A stretch of 64,000 nt of DNA from Companilactobacillus farciminis KCTC 3681 = DSM 20184 (GCF_002706745.1 NZ_CP017702.1:1860001-1924000); one strand, 5' to 3'; shown: positions 1-9,014, counted from the first letter of the stretch. Program-made: numbers and translations. The notes: generated from the letters alone by a model not told the origin.

Positions 1-714
1 GATAGTTGCAAACACTCGTTTAAAACTCCCAGATACTGGCGATTTGGTAGAAGTTACAGAGTACTTTTGAGTAACGTTTCTTTGAAGTGGCAAGTAAAAA
101 ATCAACCACCAACTAGCGGCAATGATAAAACTCATTTTGGCAATACCTACTCCATCCAACATCCCAAATCCACTCGTCAACTGCATAATTAGAAAGAGTA
201 TGAATGCAAGCACCCCACCTAAATATCCAAAAGCGTAGCCATAAGTCGATATCTTATTCATCTGCAGATCATCTGCCACATCGGTCAAAAAACTATCATA
301 AAACAAATTACTGACTGAATACCCAATCGCCGAAAAAATATAAATCGTTAATAGCATTTGCCACTGACTTGTTGGTACAAAAGCTAGACCGACTGTCATT
401 ACTATCCCTAACCAACAAAACATACTCAATAGTCGTTTTTTAAAATTAGGATAGTCTGCCAAAGCTCCTAAAAATGGTGCCAACAACGAAACTAATAACG
501 TACTAAAACTATTAGCATATCCCCAGTATGCTGTCGAACTAGCGTTAGAAATCCCAGAACTCGTCGCAACTGATTTGAAGTAAACTGGCAAAACTGCCGT
601 TGTAACGATGATTCCATAAGCAGAATTGGCCCAATCATACATGATCCAACTCCATTGCTCTTTATTAATACCCAGTTTGATTTTATTATTCTTTAAAGAA
701 ATCATAATCCCCAT
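1..714 (-). CDS. UMF1/Atg22-type MFS transporter, C-terminus outside window
   Basis: Open frame read from 714 down to the left edge, about 238 residues visible. The N-terminal segment carries the YDWANSAY signature followed by hydrophobic helices, which is typical of the UMF1 (Atg22-like) branch of the major facilitator superfamily, a family of uncharacterised bacterial permeases related to the yeast vacuolar amino-acid exporter. At least six membrane segments are visible. An in-frame ATG at 705 is an alternative start; neither has a strong Shine-Dalgarno. It lies downstream of the adhE terminator and so is probably transcribed alone. Substrate unknown. The stop codon is beyond the window edge. 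Confidence 0.8.
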   Translation of the reverse strand, partial: MGIMISLKNNKIKLGINKEQWSWIMYDWANSAYGIIVTTAVLPVYFKSVATSSGISNASSTAYWGYANSFSTLLVSLLAPFLGALADYPNFKKRLLSMFCWLGIVMTVGLAFVPTSQWQMLLTIYIFSAIGYSVSNLFYDSFLTDVADDLQMNKISTYGYAFGYLGGVLAFILFLIMQLTSGFGMLDGVGIAKMSFIIAASWWLIFYLPLQRNVTQKYSVTSTKSPVSGSFKRVFATI

Positions 715-918
715 CCATTCTTTAAACTCATCGAAATTGTAGCATGTACAATTCAATCTCCGATATCAAAAATCTCAATTAAATTTTCTTAATTTTATCC
801 TTATAAACACTGATTTAACAGCATTTTTTAACAATCAACAAAAAAATAAATATCGGTTGTATTATTATAGACTGAAAAAACTGAGAATTAATATAGCCAA
901 AATTGTATAAAAAATCAT
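715..918. other. AT-rich intergenic region upstream of the transporter
   Basis: Between the adhE terminator and the transporter start. It should hold the transporter promoter, with candidate -10 boxes such as TACAAT near the gene, but I could not pair any with a convincing -35. No ORF or strong repeat is seen. Confidence 0.4.
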
Positions 919-964
919 AAAAAAAATGATGTAATTCAGATTTTACTCTGAACTACATCATTTT
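919..964 (-). terminator. adhE terminator
   Basis: An 18-bp near-perfect inverted repeat (arms 923-940 and 947-964, 6-nt loop). On the reverse strand it is followed by a run of eight T (919-926). It lies 14 bp past the adhE stop: an intrinsic terminator. Confidence 0.9.
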
Positions 965-977
965 TATTTAATGAAGT

Positions 978-3596
978 CTATTTTTCGATTCCTTTTCCGA
1001 CATAAACATCTTCAAGAACTTGTTTCAATTCTGAAATCAATGGTTCCTTAGGGTTAGTGAATGAGAATTGATCGCCAAAGGTTGCTTCAGCTAAGTCGTC
1101 CAACTTACTATCGAAGTCTTTCTTATCGATATAGTTGTCCTTCAAGCTTAACTTAATACCAACAGCATGAGCAAGATCAACAATCTTCTTCACTAAGGCA
1201 TCCTTCAAAGCACGGTTGTCTTTGCCAGTCAAACCAATGTAACTAGCCATAGCAGCATAATCAGAATCAGCTCTGAAGCTTTCGTATGCAGGCCACATTG
1301 TCATCTTAGTTGGTTGCTCGAAGTTATAGTTGATAACTTGTGGCAAGGCAATGATTGAAGCCAATCCGTGTCTGATACCATAGGCATTTGTCAAAACATC
1401 AGTGATTGAGTGAGCAACACCGGCAAAGGCATTACCATATGATAAGCCAGCTAGAGTTGAAGCGTTGTGCATTTCTGCTTGAGCATCTTTGTTACCAGCA
1501 ACAGCTTTTTCTAAGTTATCAAAGACTAATTTAATAGCTTGTAATGCATATGGTCTTGTGTAATCTGAAGCCATATTTGCAACGTATGATTCAACGGCAT
1601 TAGTCAAAACATCCATACCAGATTCAGCCATGATGTCTTTTGGCATTGTTTCAACAAATTGTGAATCAATGATAGCAACATCAGGTGTCAATGCATAATC
1701 AGCGATTGGGTACTTAGTACCAGTCTTAGTATCGATGATTGAACTAAATGGTGTAACTTGGTCTCCGCCGCCGAATGTTGTAGGAATAGCAACAAATTGA
1801 GCTTTTTCTGGCTTAGGGAACTTATAAGTACGTTTTCTAATATCGATGAAGCCTTGTTTTGCACCAAATAAGTCAACATCTGGATGTTCGTAGAATAACC
1901 ACATGTCTTTGGCAGTTTCCATGGTTGTACCGCCACCTAAGGCAATGATTGTATCTGGCTTGAAGAGATTCATTTGTGTAACGCCACGTTTAACAACATC
2001 AGTAGTTACGATATTGTCAACGTCTGAGAACATTGAGTATTCAACATTAACTTTACTGCGTTTCAATTCATCAGTGATTGTGTCAACAAATCCTAATTGA
2101 ACCATGACAGGATCACAGACGATAAAGGCTCTCTTCATACCTTGAAGATCTTCTAGATAACGAACTGAAGTCTTTTCATAGTAAACTCTTGGTTGTTTAA
2201 TCCATTGCATGTTATTTCTCCGTTTAGCGATTGTCTTAATATTAAGCAAATCAAATGAAGATACGTTGTGAGAAATAGAATTCTTACCCCATGAACCAGT
2301 ACCAAGTGTTAATGATGGGATCATTTCGTTATAAAGATTACCAATACCACCGATAGCAGCAGGAGTATTAACTAGTACACGACTAGCTTTCATCTTGATA
2401 CCAAATTCAGTAGCTAAATCTTCATTCATTGTGTGAATACCAACTGTGTGACCTAAACCACCGAAGTGTAGCAATTCATCAGCTTTTTCAAATCCTTCTT
2501 TGTGACCAGCAACTTTGAAGACTGATAGTACTGGTGAAAGCTTTTCAGCTGAAAGTGGTTCGTCTGGACCAACCTTGCTCAATTCAACACCTAGAACTTT
2601 AGTATCAGCAGGAACTTTGATACCAGCAAGTTTAGCAATGTTCAAAGCTGATTGACCGGCAATAGGACCTTTAACTCCACCTTCTGGTCTAAACATAGCA
2701 TCGGCTAACTTCTTGTAGTCAGCTTTCTTGATGAAGAAGACTTTGTTCTTTTCTAATAATGACTTAACTTCGTCATAAATATCAGCATCAATAATGGCAC
2801 TATTTTCAGCGGCACAAACCATACCATTATCAAAAGTCTTAGAAATCATAATATCGTTAACAGCGCGTTTGATGTTGGCAGTCTTCTCAATGTAAGCAGG
2901 ACCATTACCAGGACCAACACCCAAAGCAGGTTTACCAGTTGAGTAAGCAGCTTTGACCATTCCAGGACCACCAGTAGCAAGAACTGAGGCAACCCCTTCG
3001 TTATTCATCAAGTATGAAGTAGCTTCGATACTTGGTTTTTCGATCCATTGGATAACACCTTCAGGTGCACCTGCATCAACAGCAGCTTTTAACATAACTT
3101 TAGCAGCAGCGACTGAACATTTTTGAGCTTGGGGATGGAATCCAAAAATAATTGGGTTACGTGTCTTCAAGGCAATCAATGACTTGAACATTGCTGTAGA
3201 AGTTGGGTTAGTAACTGGAGTAACACCAGCTAAAACACCAAGTGGTTCAGCGACTTTGATCAAACGGTGTTCTTTGTCGTCTTCGATGATACCAACGGTT
3301 TTATCACGTTTGATTGAGTGCCAAATCTCTTCGGTTGAATACATATTCTTGATAACTTTATCTTCAACCAAACCACGACCAGTTTCTTCGTATGCCAATT
3401 TAGCTAATCTAAAACTAGCATTCAATCCGGCAATGGCCATTTGGTGAACAATGTGATCAACTTGTTCTTGAGTGAAGCTGTCCATGATTTCCAAAGCCTT
3501 GTGAGCTTTAGCAACCATTTCATCAATAACAGGTTTTACTTCTTCTTTTTTATCAGGTTTTGCAGCAGTATTTGTATCTTTGGAACCTTTCAACAT
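978..3596 (-). CDS. adhE: Bifunctional acetaldehyde-CoA/alcohol dehydrogenase AdhE
   Basis: 872 residues, the normal length of AdhE. Reduces acetyl-CoA to acetaldehyde and then to ethanol, re-oxidising two NADH; the protein forms cytoplasmic spirosomes. Residues about 20-440 are the CoA-acylating aldehyde dehydrogenase half, with the nucleotide loop around GVGPGNGPAY and the catalytic Cys261 in GMVCAAENS. Residues about 460-872 are the iron-dependent alcohol dehydrogenase half, with GGGTTMETAKD and the metal-binding His-rich stretches GVAHSITDVL and RHGLAS. A Shine-Dalgarno GGAGG lies 7 nt before ATG. Monocistronic, with its own promoter and terminator; a cre box and two palindromes upstream suggest carbon or redox control. 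Confidence 0.98.
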   Translation of the reverse strand: MLKGSKDTNTAAKPDKKEEVKPVIDEMVAKAHKALEIMDSFTQEQVDHIVHQMAIAGLNASFRLAKLAYEETGRGLVEDKVIKNMYSTEEIWHSIKRDKTVGIIEDDKEHRLIKVAEPLGVLAGVTPVTNPTSTAMFKSLIALKTRNPIIFGFHPQAQKCSVAAAKVMLKAAVDAGAPEGVIQWIEKPSIEATSYLMNNEGVASVLATGGPGMVKAAYSTGKPALGVGPGNGPAYIEKTANIKRAVNDIMISKTFDNGMVCAAENSAIIDADIYDEVKSLLEKNKVFFIKKADYKKLADAMFRPEGGVKGPIAGQSALNIAKLAGIKVPADTKVLGVELSKVGPDEPLSAEKLSPVLSVFKVAGHKEGFEKADELLHFGGLGHTVGIHTMNEDLATEFGIKMKASRVLVNTPAAIGGIGNLYNEMIPSLTLGTGSWGKNSISHNVSSFDLLNIKTIAKRRNNMQWIKQPRVYYEKTSVRYLEDLQGMKRAFIVCDPVMVQLGFVDTITDELKRSKVNVEYSMFSDVDNIVTTDVVKRGVTQMNLFKPDTIIALGGGTTMETAKDMWLFYEHPDVDLFGAKQGFIDIRKRTYKFPKPEKAQFVAIPTTFGGGDQVTPFSSIIDTKTGTKYPIADYALTPDVAIIDSQFVETMPKDIMAESGMDVLTNAVESYVANMASDYTRPYALQAIKLVFDNLEKAVAGNKDAQAEMHNASTLAGLSYGNAFAGVAHSITDVLTNAYGIRHGLASIIALPQVINYNFEQPTKMTMWPAYESFRADSDYAAMASYIGLTGKDNRALKDALVKKIVDLAHAVGIKLSLKDNYIDKKDFDSKLDDLAEATFGDQFSFTNPKEPLISELKQVLEDVYVGKGIEK

Positions 3597-3646
3597 CTGA
3601 TTACCTCCAAGAATAAAAACTATATTTGTTAACTAATTCACGTTTT

Positions 3647-3674
3647 ATCATATCACTGTGTTTTTTTTGTTCAA
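3647..3674 (-). promoter_or_regulatory. adhE promoter
   Basis: Reverse strand: -35 TTGAAC (3669-3674), 16-bp spacer, -10 TATGAT (3647-3652), 50 bp upstream of the adhE start. Predicted by match to the sigma-A consensus. Confidence 0.75.
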
Positions 3675-3695
3675 GCATTTTAATCGAAAAAGACA

Positions 3696-3710
3696 ATGTA
3701 AACGTATCCA
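3696..3710 (+). promoter_or_regulatory. cre box upstream of adhE
   Basis: ATGTAAACGTATCCA matches the CcpA consensus WTGNAANCGNWNNCW at every fixed position. It lies 21 bp upstream of the adhE -35, a position compatible with CcpA control of ethanol formation. ccpA itself is in this window. Confidence 0.7.
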
Positions 3711-3711
3711 C

Positions 3712-3725
3712 GTTGATGTATCAAC
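3712..3725. promoter_or_regulatory. Palindrome next to the cre box
   Basis: GTTGAT-GT-ATCAAC, perfect 6-bp arms with a 2-bp centre, one base away from the cre box and upstream of the adhE promoter. Probably an operator; the cognate regulator is unknown. The 8-mer ACGTATCC occurs on both sides of it. Confidence 0.45.
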
Positions 3726-3785
3726 ACGTATCCGATGATTGTTTGTTAGTTAATGAATTTCACATCCTCGATTTCATAAATTCTA

Positions 3786-3805
3786 TTGTGAATAATTCTT
3801 CACAA
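3786..3805. promoter_or_regulatory. Rex-like inverted repeat upstream of adhE
   Basis: TTGTGAA-N6-TTCACAA, perfect 7-bp arms. The arm sequence is that of the NADH-sensing repressor Rex, but the spacing is 2 bp longer than the usual 18-bp operator, and the site is about 110 bp upstream of the -35. A true Rex site is therefore uncertain. Confidence 0.35.
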
Positions 3806-3835
3806 AGTCCGTGTTATGGGTCTTTTTGAATTCAC

Positions 3836-3871
3836 AAAAAAAGTAGATTGAAGTGATTTTCAACCTACTTT
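3836..3871 (-). terminator. ohyA terminator
   Basis: Inverted repeat 3840-3852 / 3859-3871 (13-bp arms, one mismatch), followed on the reverse strand by a run of seven T (3836-3842). It ends the oleate hydratase transcript and separates it from the adhE control region. Confidence 0.8.
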
Positions 3872-3965
3872 GTGAAATATTTTGTTTTTTAAACGGGTTA
3901 CACAAGCCAATTCCCATAGTTAGGCAAATGCTCAAAGTTTAACCGTCATTCTCCGCTCTCTCTAT

Positions 3966-5642
3966 CTATCTAAACATTGTCTTAGTAGCACGGGCCATTA
4001 CTTTTGGATCTTTTTCGTAATGGTGCATTGGTGTCATTTCTGACAATGGAATGTTCAACAAGGTATAAACAGCACGTTGAGCGGCACGGAATGAATATTG
4101 TTCTGTAAAGACCATATCGAATGGTTGTTCACAGAATTGACTGATGAAGGCTAAGTTTCTACTGTGCTTTGGCACTACATCTGGACGGTCACCGACAGCT
4201 CTTTGATTGAACATTGCTGAAGCATATGGCAAGTGAACGGGAATTACGTTGACAATACTGTCCATGATTTCTTCAGTATGATTCTTGATATTGTCTTTAC
4301 TTGGATCAGTTGCAGCTAGATGACCGAGCAATTCTTCAAGCATTTCTTTACCAGTCAATTCCATAACAGGTTTTTGAACGTAATCACCGTTTCTTCTTGG
4401 ATACATGAAGTAACCCCAGAATGTTGATTCGTTAGGTTTTTGTGCCTTGAAGTGTGGTTGATGGTGAACAACGATTGACAACAATGGCGTACTTTCAATC
4501 CAAGTGTTCAAAGCATTACCTGGTTCTTGTTGGGTGATACGTGAAATTTCGTTAACTAAAAAGTGGTTGTTAGTCGTAACTGTGAAACTTACCCACTCAC
4601 TTTGTGAACGGTCACCGAAGAATTTATCAGGATTGCCTAGTGAATAGAACTTCTCAGCAGCCTTCTTCCAAAGCATTGCACTAGGTGCATAATCCATATT
4701 CTCTTTGAATGGTGTATTGAAATCACCAATTGCTGAACTATCAGTGATCGAACCATTAGTATCGAAGACTAAGTCGTTTTCAGCGATATCGATATGTCCC
4801 TCTTTGTTGTCATTATCGACTTCTTCATACTTCAAGCCAGTTACAACGATATCATCTTGCAATGGTGTGTCTTTGAATTCGAGGTCAGTAACCTTACGAT
4901 TGTTGATAAAGGTTACGCCACGGTCTTCCAAATACTTGCGCATTGGTAAAATAATACTTTCAAATTGGTTATAAGGACTTCTCGTTACACCTTCCAAAGT
5001 ATTGATACGACTGAATTCTAGAATCATACGATTCATATAACGACGCAACTCAACTGCTGAACTAGCACGTTTGAAAGCAAAGGTTGTTTGCCACATGTAC
5101 CAGAAATTAGTTGTGAAGAAGTGAGGACTACTTGCAAACCATTCAGCAATACTGATGTTGTTCAACTTTTCTTCGTCTTTTTCTGGCATCAACATTAATT
5201 TCGACAACAAGTAACGATCTTTATTATCGAATTGCATATGCTTGTAATTGTCTTTGCCCGGATTTACACGTGGTCCATTGTGATCAATCAAACGTCCCAC
5301 ATCATGAGTTGGATGAGCATGATCAAAGTTCAAAATGTCATCGGTAACAGTTTGTCCAGGATGATCTAGAGATGGCACTGAACGCAAAACATCCCAAAGA
5401 TTCTCGAAAGTTTCTTCGTTAAGCATTCTTCCACCTTTTGCTAGAAATCCTTTGTTATTAGAAAGTGCTTGGTTGCCATATTCATTTTCATAATCTTTTA
5501 CAGCGGCACCATCATTAGCACCGTGGTCTTCAAGTCCCATCATAGTGATTTGATCACCATTGAATCCGCCATCACGAATCAAATAGATACCAGCAGCTAA
5601 GTTACCAATACCAGTACCAATCATGTAGGCTTTTCTTGTCAT
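3966..5642 (-). CDS. ohyA: Oleate hydratase (myosin-cross-reactive antigen family)
   Basis: 558 residues, slightly short but normal for lactobacilli. FAD-dependent enzyme adding water to the cis-9 double bond of oleic or linoleic acid to give 10-hydroxy fatty acids; thought to detoxify unsaturated fatty acids at the membrane. The N-terminus has the nucleotide-binding IGTGIGNLAAGIYLIRDGG. Family landmarks follow: GGRMLNEETFENLWD, FWYMWQTTFAF, YNQFESIILPMRKYLEDRGV, FDTNGSITDSS, EWVSFTV, FWGYFMYPRRNGDYV and MVFTEQYS. ATG is preceded by GGAGG. Transcribed alone from a promoter with a palindrome between -35 and -10. Confidence 0.96.
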   Translation of the reverse strand: MTRKAYMIGTGIGNLAAGIYLIRDGGFNGDQITMMGLEDHGANDGAAVKDYENEYGNQALSNNKGFLAKGGRMLNEETFENLWDVLRSVPSLDHPGQTVTDDILNFDHAHPTHDVGRLIDHNGPRVNPGKDNYKHMQFDNKDRYLLSKLMLMPEKDEEKLNNISIAEWFASSPHFFTTNFWYMWQTTFAFKRASSAVELRRYMNRMILEFSRINTLEGVTRSPYNQFESIILPMRKYLEDRGVTFINNRKVTDLEFKDTPLQDDIVVTGLKYEEVDNDNKEGHIDIAENDLVFDTNGSITDSSAIGDFNTPFKENMDYAPSAMLWKKAAEKFYSLGNPDKFFGDRSQSEWVSFTVTTNNHFLVNEISRITQQEPGNALNTWIESTPLLSIVVHHQPHFKAQKPNESTFWGYFMYPRRNGDYVQKPVMELTGKEMLEELLGHLAATDPSKDNIKNHTEEIMDSIVNVIPVHLPYASAMFNQRAVGDRPDVVPKHSRNLAFISQFCEQPFDMVFTEQYSFRAAQRAVYTLLNIPLSEMTPMHHYEKDPKVMARATKTMFR

Positions 5643-5688
5643 AATAACTGACCTCCATTCAAATCTTACTGTTCATCTATACAACTCA

Positions 5689-5716
5689 AATATAGCAGTT
5701 TTCTTAAGAAAGTAAA
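5689..5716 (-). promoter_or_regulatory. ohyA promoter with embedded palindrome
   Basis: Reverse strand: -35 TTTACT (5711-5716), 16-bp spacer, -10 TATATT (5689-5694). The perfect 12-bp palindrome TTTCTTAAGAAA (5700-5711) fills most of the spacer, where a bound repressor would block RNA polymerase. A fatty-acid-responsive regulator is a reasonable guess, not shown. Confidence 0.65.
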
Positions 5717-5763
5717 GGCTTACATTTTGATTTTTGTATCATTTTTCTTCTAGTTTTTGGAAT

Positions 5764-5805
5764 AAAAAAAGGAATCAAAACTAGTTAAATTAGTTTCGAT
5801 TCCTT
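5764..5805 (-). terminator. ackA (comG operon) terminator
   Basis: 15-bp inverted repeat (5769-5783 / 5791-5805, one mismatch) with a seven-T run on the reverse strand, starting 6 bp after the ackA stop. It closes the whole comG-ytxK-ackA unit. Confidence 0.9.
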
Positions 5806-5810
5806 GCATA

Positions 5811-7007
5811 TTAATCGCTGTATTTAGTTAGACGAATGACGTCACGAACAATCATCAGTTCTTCATCTGTTGGAACGACTAGGACTTTGACTGTTGAGTC
5901 ATCGGTACTGATCAAACGTGTGCCAGTACCATTTTCGTTACGATCTTTATCAATTTTTACACCCATATAATTAAAACTATTGGCAATATCTGCTCTAATT
6001 TCAGCATTGCCTGCACCAACACCGGCTGTAAAGATAATTACATCAGTGCCTTTGAGCATAGCAATGTATGAACCGATATATTTGACGATTCGATTGATGA
6101 AAATCTTGATTGCCAAATCAGAGCGGTCGTTTTCTGCTCTAGTAGCTAATAAATCACGCATATCTGGTGAAACGCCAGAAATACCTAGCAAACCAGATTT
6201 AGTATTTAAAATTTTAACCATTTCACTTGGATCAGTGATCTTTAACTTTTGCATCAAATAAGCAACAAGCGAAGGATCAATATCTCCAGAACGTGTACTC
6301 ATTGTGATACCAGCTAGCGGTGTGAAGCCCATTGAAGTATCGACTGATTTGCCGTCTTCAATTGCATCGATTGATGAACCACTACCCAAGTGACAAGAAA
6401 TAATCTTCAAATCGTTCAAAGGTATTTGCAAGTAATCAGCTGCAGCTTGTGAGACATATCTATGGCTAGTACCGTGAGCTCCAAACTTACGAACACCATA
6501 TTTTTCATAATATTCGTAAGGAATACTATACAAGTAATTGACTGGATCCATTGTTTGATGGAATGACGTATCAAAGACAGCTACTTGTGGTACATCTGGC
6601 AATATTCTTTCAAAAGCTTCAATACCAGCAGCTTGTCCAGGATTATGCAATGGAGCAAATTCTGACAAGTTCTTGATTTGTTGAACCACTCTTGGAGTTA
6701 CAACAGCAGAGTCTTTAAAGATACTACCACCGGCAACTACTCGATGACCGACACCAGTAATTTCTGAATAGTCATCAATGATCTTTAAGTCGATCAATTT
6801 ATCGAGCATTTTATTGACGGCAGTTGTGTGATCAGGGATATCACCCATTTCACTAATCTTTTTACCACCAAATTCAACTTCAAAAACCGAATCAGAAAGG
6901 CCAAGACGATCAACCATTCCTTTTGCAACAACTTTTTCATCAGGTACTGTGTATAGTTTCCACTTCAGTGTAGAGCTACCAGAATTAACGGCCATGATTT
7001 TAGACAT
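5811..7007 (-). CDS. ackA: Acetate kinase
   Basis: 398 residues, full length. Converts acetyl phosphate and ADP to acetate and ATP, the energy-yielding end of acetate formation; partner of Pta, encoded 22 kb away here. ASKHA-fold landmarks are present: NSGSSTLKW at the N-terminus, GHRVVAGG, FDTSFHQTM with the catalytic Asp, GAHGTSHRYV, and the adenosine-binding STRSGDIDPSL. It starts 10 bp after the upstream methylase gene and no promoter is seen between them, so it looks like the last gene of the competence operon. It probably also has another transcription source, since AckA is needed constitutively. Confidence 0.98.
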   Translation of the reverse strand: MSKIMAVNSGSSTLKWKLYTVPDEKVVAKGMVDRLGLSDSVFEVEFGGKKISEMGDIPDHTTAVNKMLDKLIDLKIIDDYSEITGVGHRVVAGGSIFKDSAVVTPRVVQQIKNLSEFAPLHNPGQAAGIEAFERILPDVPQVAVFDTSFHQTMDPVNYLYSIPYEYYEKYGVRKFGAHGTSHRYVSQAAADYLQIPLNDLKIISCHLGSGSSIDAIEDGKSVDTSMGFTPLAGITMSTRSGDIDPSLVAYLMQKLKITDPSEMVKILNTKSGLLGISGVSPDMRDLLATRAENDRSDLAIKIFINRIVKYIGSYIAMLKGTDVIIFTAGVGAGNAEIRADIANSFNYMGVKIDKDRNENGTGTRLISTDDSTVKVLVVPTDEELMIVRDVIRLTKYSD

Positions 7008-7017
7008 TTAATCTCAC

Positions 7018-8031
7018 CTAACCTTTAAAATTTTTAGCCCAGTCTTGTAACTGGTCTTTAAATCCTTCAAACAACTTGGGATTATTAGTGTCTGGAATTG
7101 TACCCATCAAAACATTTTCCACTTGCTTAGCATTATTACCATGCTTTTGCAAAACGACTACTGCCTTTTGTGCCTCTTTAGAAGCAAACAAATTGGCAGG
7201 TAAGTCTAAGACAGCCTGCAAATAAACACTTGAAACCATCCACTCGGATAATTTCTTAGCTTGATCCGTTTGGAAAATTTGTGATGGGACGATAAAGATA
7301 CCCAGTCCACCATCATTCAAATTATTCATTGTTTGTTCAATCAACAGATGATGAGCATAAGAATGGCCCGATTCAGCGCTAGTCTGGAAATTCTTGGCAT
7401 TTTCATCAATTGGATAATAGCCAACTGGTAAATCTGCCACCGCCATGTCGATATCAGTAATATCCCAATCTGCCACACTATCTTGGTGATAGGCATCCAA
7501 ATTAAGATTCATCACTTCGCTAAATGACTTGGCTAATGCGACAAGTGTATCATCGTTATCCAAAGCCGCAGCATTGATATGGAATTTATCAGTCATATTC
7601 AATTGTTCGATAACTTCAATCAACAAGTTACCTGTTCCGACTGTCGGATCAACTATGTTCACCGTTTTCTTATTTTGAACATTTAGTACCTCATAAGCAA
7701 TAAGGCTCGCAATCAAACCAATGGCATCTGGAGTCATTAATTTATTGACTTCTGCCTTATCATCTTTTTGAGCTTTGATAATAGCGACCGTGATAGCTTG
7801 CTTCAACTGCAATGGAGTTAAGTTCAATTGTTTTAGTTCTTGATAAATTGCTTCTAGTTTAGCAACTGTTGCTTGATCAGGAACTGAATTTTCAACATAA
7901 ACTTTGCCATCGGAAATATTAGTTAAATTCTCGGCAAGTGTATCAATATTGCTTACTTTCAAAGACTCCATCAATAAAGAATTGGCTTTGTTTAGCTTAT
8001 CAAAATATGATTGCATATCTTTTTCTGACAT
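7018..8031 (-). CDS. ytxK: YtxK-type class I SAM-dependent methyltransferase
   Basis: 337 residues. Resembles the N6-adenine-methylase-like protein found directly after comG operons in Firmicutes. An N-terminal helical region is followed by the SAM-binding motif DPTVGTGNLLIEV (about residues 128-140). Motif IV reads ADLPVGYYP instead of NPPY, as is usual in this subfamily, so DNA adenine methylation cannot be assumed. No restriction enzyme or specificity subunit is nearby. The position between comGG and ackA is conserved in lactobacilli as far as I know; real substrate unknown. Confidence 0.85.
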   Translation of the reverse strand: MSEKDMQSYFDKLNKANSLLMESLKVSNIDTLAENLTNISDGKVYVENSVPDQATVAKLEAIYQELKQLNLTPLQLKQAITVAIIKAQKDDKAEVNKLMTPDAIGLIASLIAYEVLNVQNKKTVNIVDPTVGTGNLLIEVIEQLNMTDKFHINAAALDNDDTLVALAKSFSEVMNLNLDAYHQDSVADWDITDIDMAVADLPVGYYPIDENAKNFQTSAESGHSYAHHLLIEQTMNNLNDGGLGIFIVPSQIFQTDQAKKLSEWMVSSVYLQAVLDLPANLFASKEAQKAVVVLQKHGNNAKQVENVLMGTIPDTNNPKLFEGFKDQLQDWAKNFKG

Positions 8032-8082
8032 AGTTAACCTCTTTGCTTCATAATAAAATTTTAACGTTGGAACCGATTTTAT

Positions 8083-8307
8083 TCAAGGATTCCTAAATTC
8101 ACGATAGTCTATTTTATTACTTTTATTAAAATTCTTGTTAATTTGTTGCTTGTATAATTCGTCCAACTTCTGGTAATCGTTGATTTCTTCAGCTAAATAA
8201 GAGCTGCTGTAACCAATAACCATAATTGCGACCATTAATACTAATATACTATTTAACAGGACAGTTGCGCCATGTTTTTGACTTTTTTGCAACCAATCAC
8301 TCATCAT
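8083..8307 (-). CDS. comGG: Competence minor pseudopilin ComGG-like
   Basis: 74 residues, last of the comG series. After a 13-residue leader ending HG comes one long hydrophobic helix (about 14-38) with a charged tail. The Glu normally at position +5 of mature pilins is missing (mature start ATVLLNS), as in GspK/ComGG-type tip pseudopilins. Overlaps comGF by 11 nt. Assigned by position and layout more than by sequence identity. Confidence 0.65.
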   Translation of the reverse strand: MMSDWLQKSQKHGATVLLNSILVLMVAIMVIGYSSSYLAEEINDYQKLDELYKQQINKNFNKSNKIDYREFRNP

Positions 8308-8746
8308 AAACTAAACACATTGTTGATTTTTGCTGAGCTTTATTCTCTGTTGTAATAATAACTAAATTTCCATTTTTTTCAATATCAATTTTTTTCAGAT
8401 CCGTCATAATCGGTTCATGTCCTCCATTTGAGACCGTCCTTGCGTGCAACATTAATTTATCTCCTGCCCAGTATTTCTCAATGACTCGCTTATTTTGTTC
8501 ATCATTTGGTGAATAGACTATTCGTTGATTTTTTAAATTAATAATTTTACTATTTTGCAAAACTGTTTGCAGTTTTTCTTGCGTGATATGCCATCTAACT
8601 TGTTCTTGAAAATCCGTCTGTTGAATGATTTTTAAAATTTGTAGGCTCTGCTGCAAAATACCTAAGGTCATGATTGTGACCATTAATGCGATGATTGTCT
8701 CGTATAATGTAAATCCCCTATGTGGTTGGTTTGATTTGATAAACAT
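8297..8746 (-). CDS. comGF: Competence minor pseudopilin ComGF
   Basis: 149 residues. Class III signal: leader MFIKSNQPHRG cut before FTLYE, with Glu at +5 and a 20-residue hydrophobic helix. The remainder is a soluble domain rich in beta strands, as in ComGF. Its start lies inside comGE (29-nt overlap) and its end overlaps comGG, suggesting translational coupling. Needs processing by the prepilin peptidase ComC, which is not in this window. Confidence 0.8.
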   Translation of the reverse strand: MFIKSNQPHRGFTLYETIIALMVTIMTLGILQQSLQILKIIQQTDFQEQVRWHITQEKLQTVLQNSKIINLKNQRIVYSPNDEQNKRVIEKYWAGDKLMLHARTVSNGGHEPIMTDLKKIDIEKNGNLVIITTENKAQQKSTMCLVYDE

Positions 8747-9014
8747 TTTTATTGACCGTTACCTGGTATTCGTTATTATTCGTTTCAAAAAAATACTTTT
8801 TGTCTTTGATGATCAAAGGATTGGGTACGTTGTGACTTCGTAAATTTAACAAGACAATTTTATGAGCATTGACGCGCTCTTCCCAGTGATCAATCAATTT
8901 GAATTCTTCTTTGACACAATAAGTCAGGGTAAAAATTATCAAAACTGAAATCGATAACGCTACGAGTGATTCTGCCAAAACAAAGCCTTCACGATGTTGT
9001 CTCAATAATTTCAC
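8718..9014 (-). CDS. comGE: Competence minor pseudopilin ComGE
   Basis: 98 residues. Ten-residue leader ending REG, then FVLAESLVALSISVLII, a type IV pilin helix with Glu at +5. A short C-terminal domain follows. Overlaps comGD by 26 nt and comGF by 29 nt. Assignment rests on gene order plus the pilin N-terminus. Confidence 0.72.
   Translation of the reverse strand: MKLLRQHREGFVLAESLVALSISVLIIFTLTYCVKEEFKLIDHWEERVNAHKIVLLNLRSHNVPNPLIIKDKKYFFETNNNEYQVTVNKNVYQIKPTT

Noticed and set aside
7018..8031. Restriction-modification system
   Set aside because: The methylase-like protein has a DLPVGYYP motif, sits in the comG operon and has no restriction or specificity subunit beside it.
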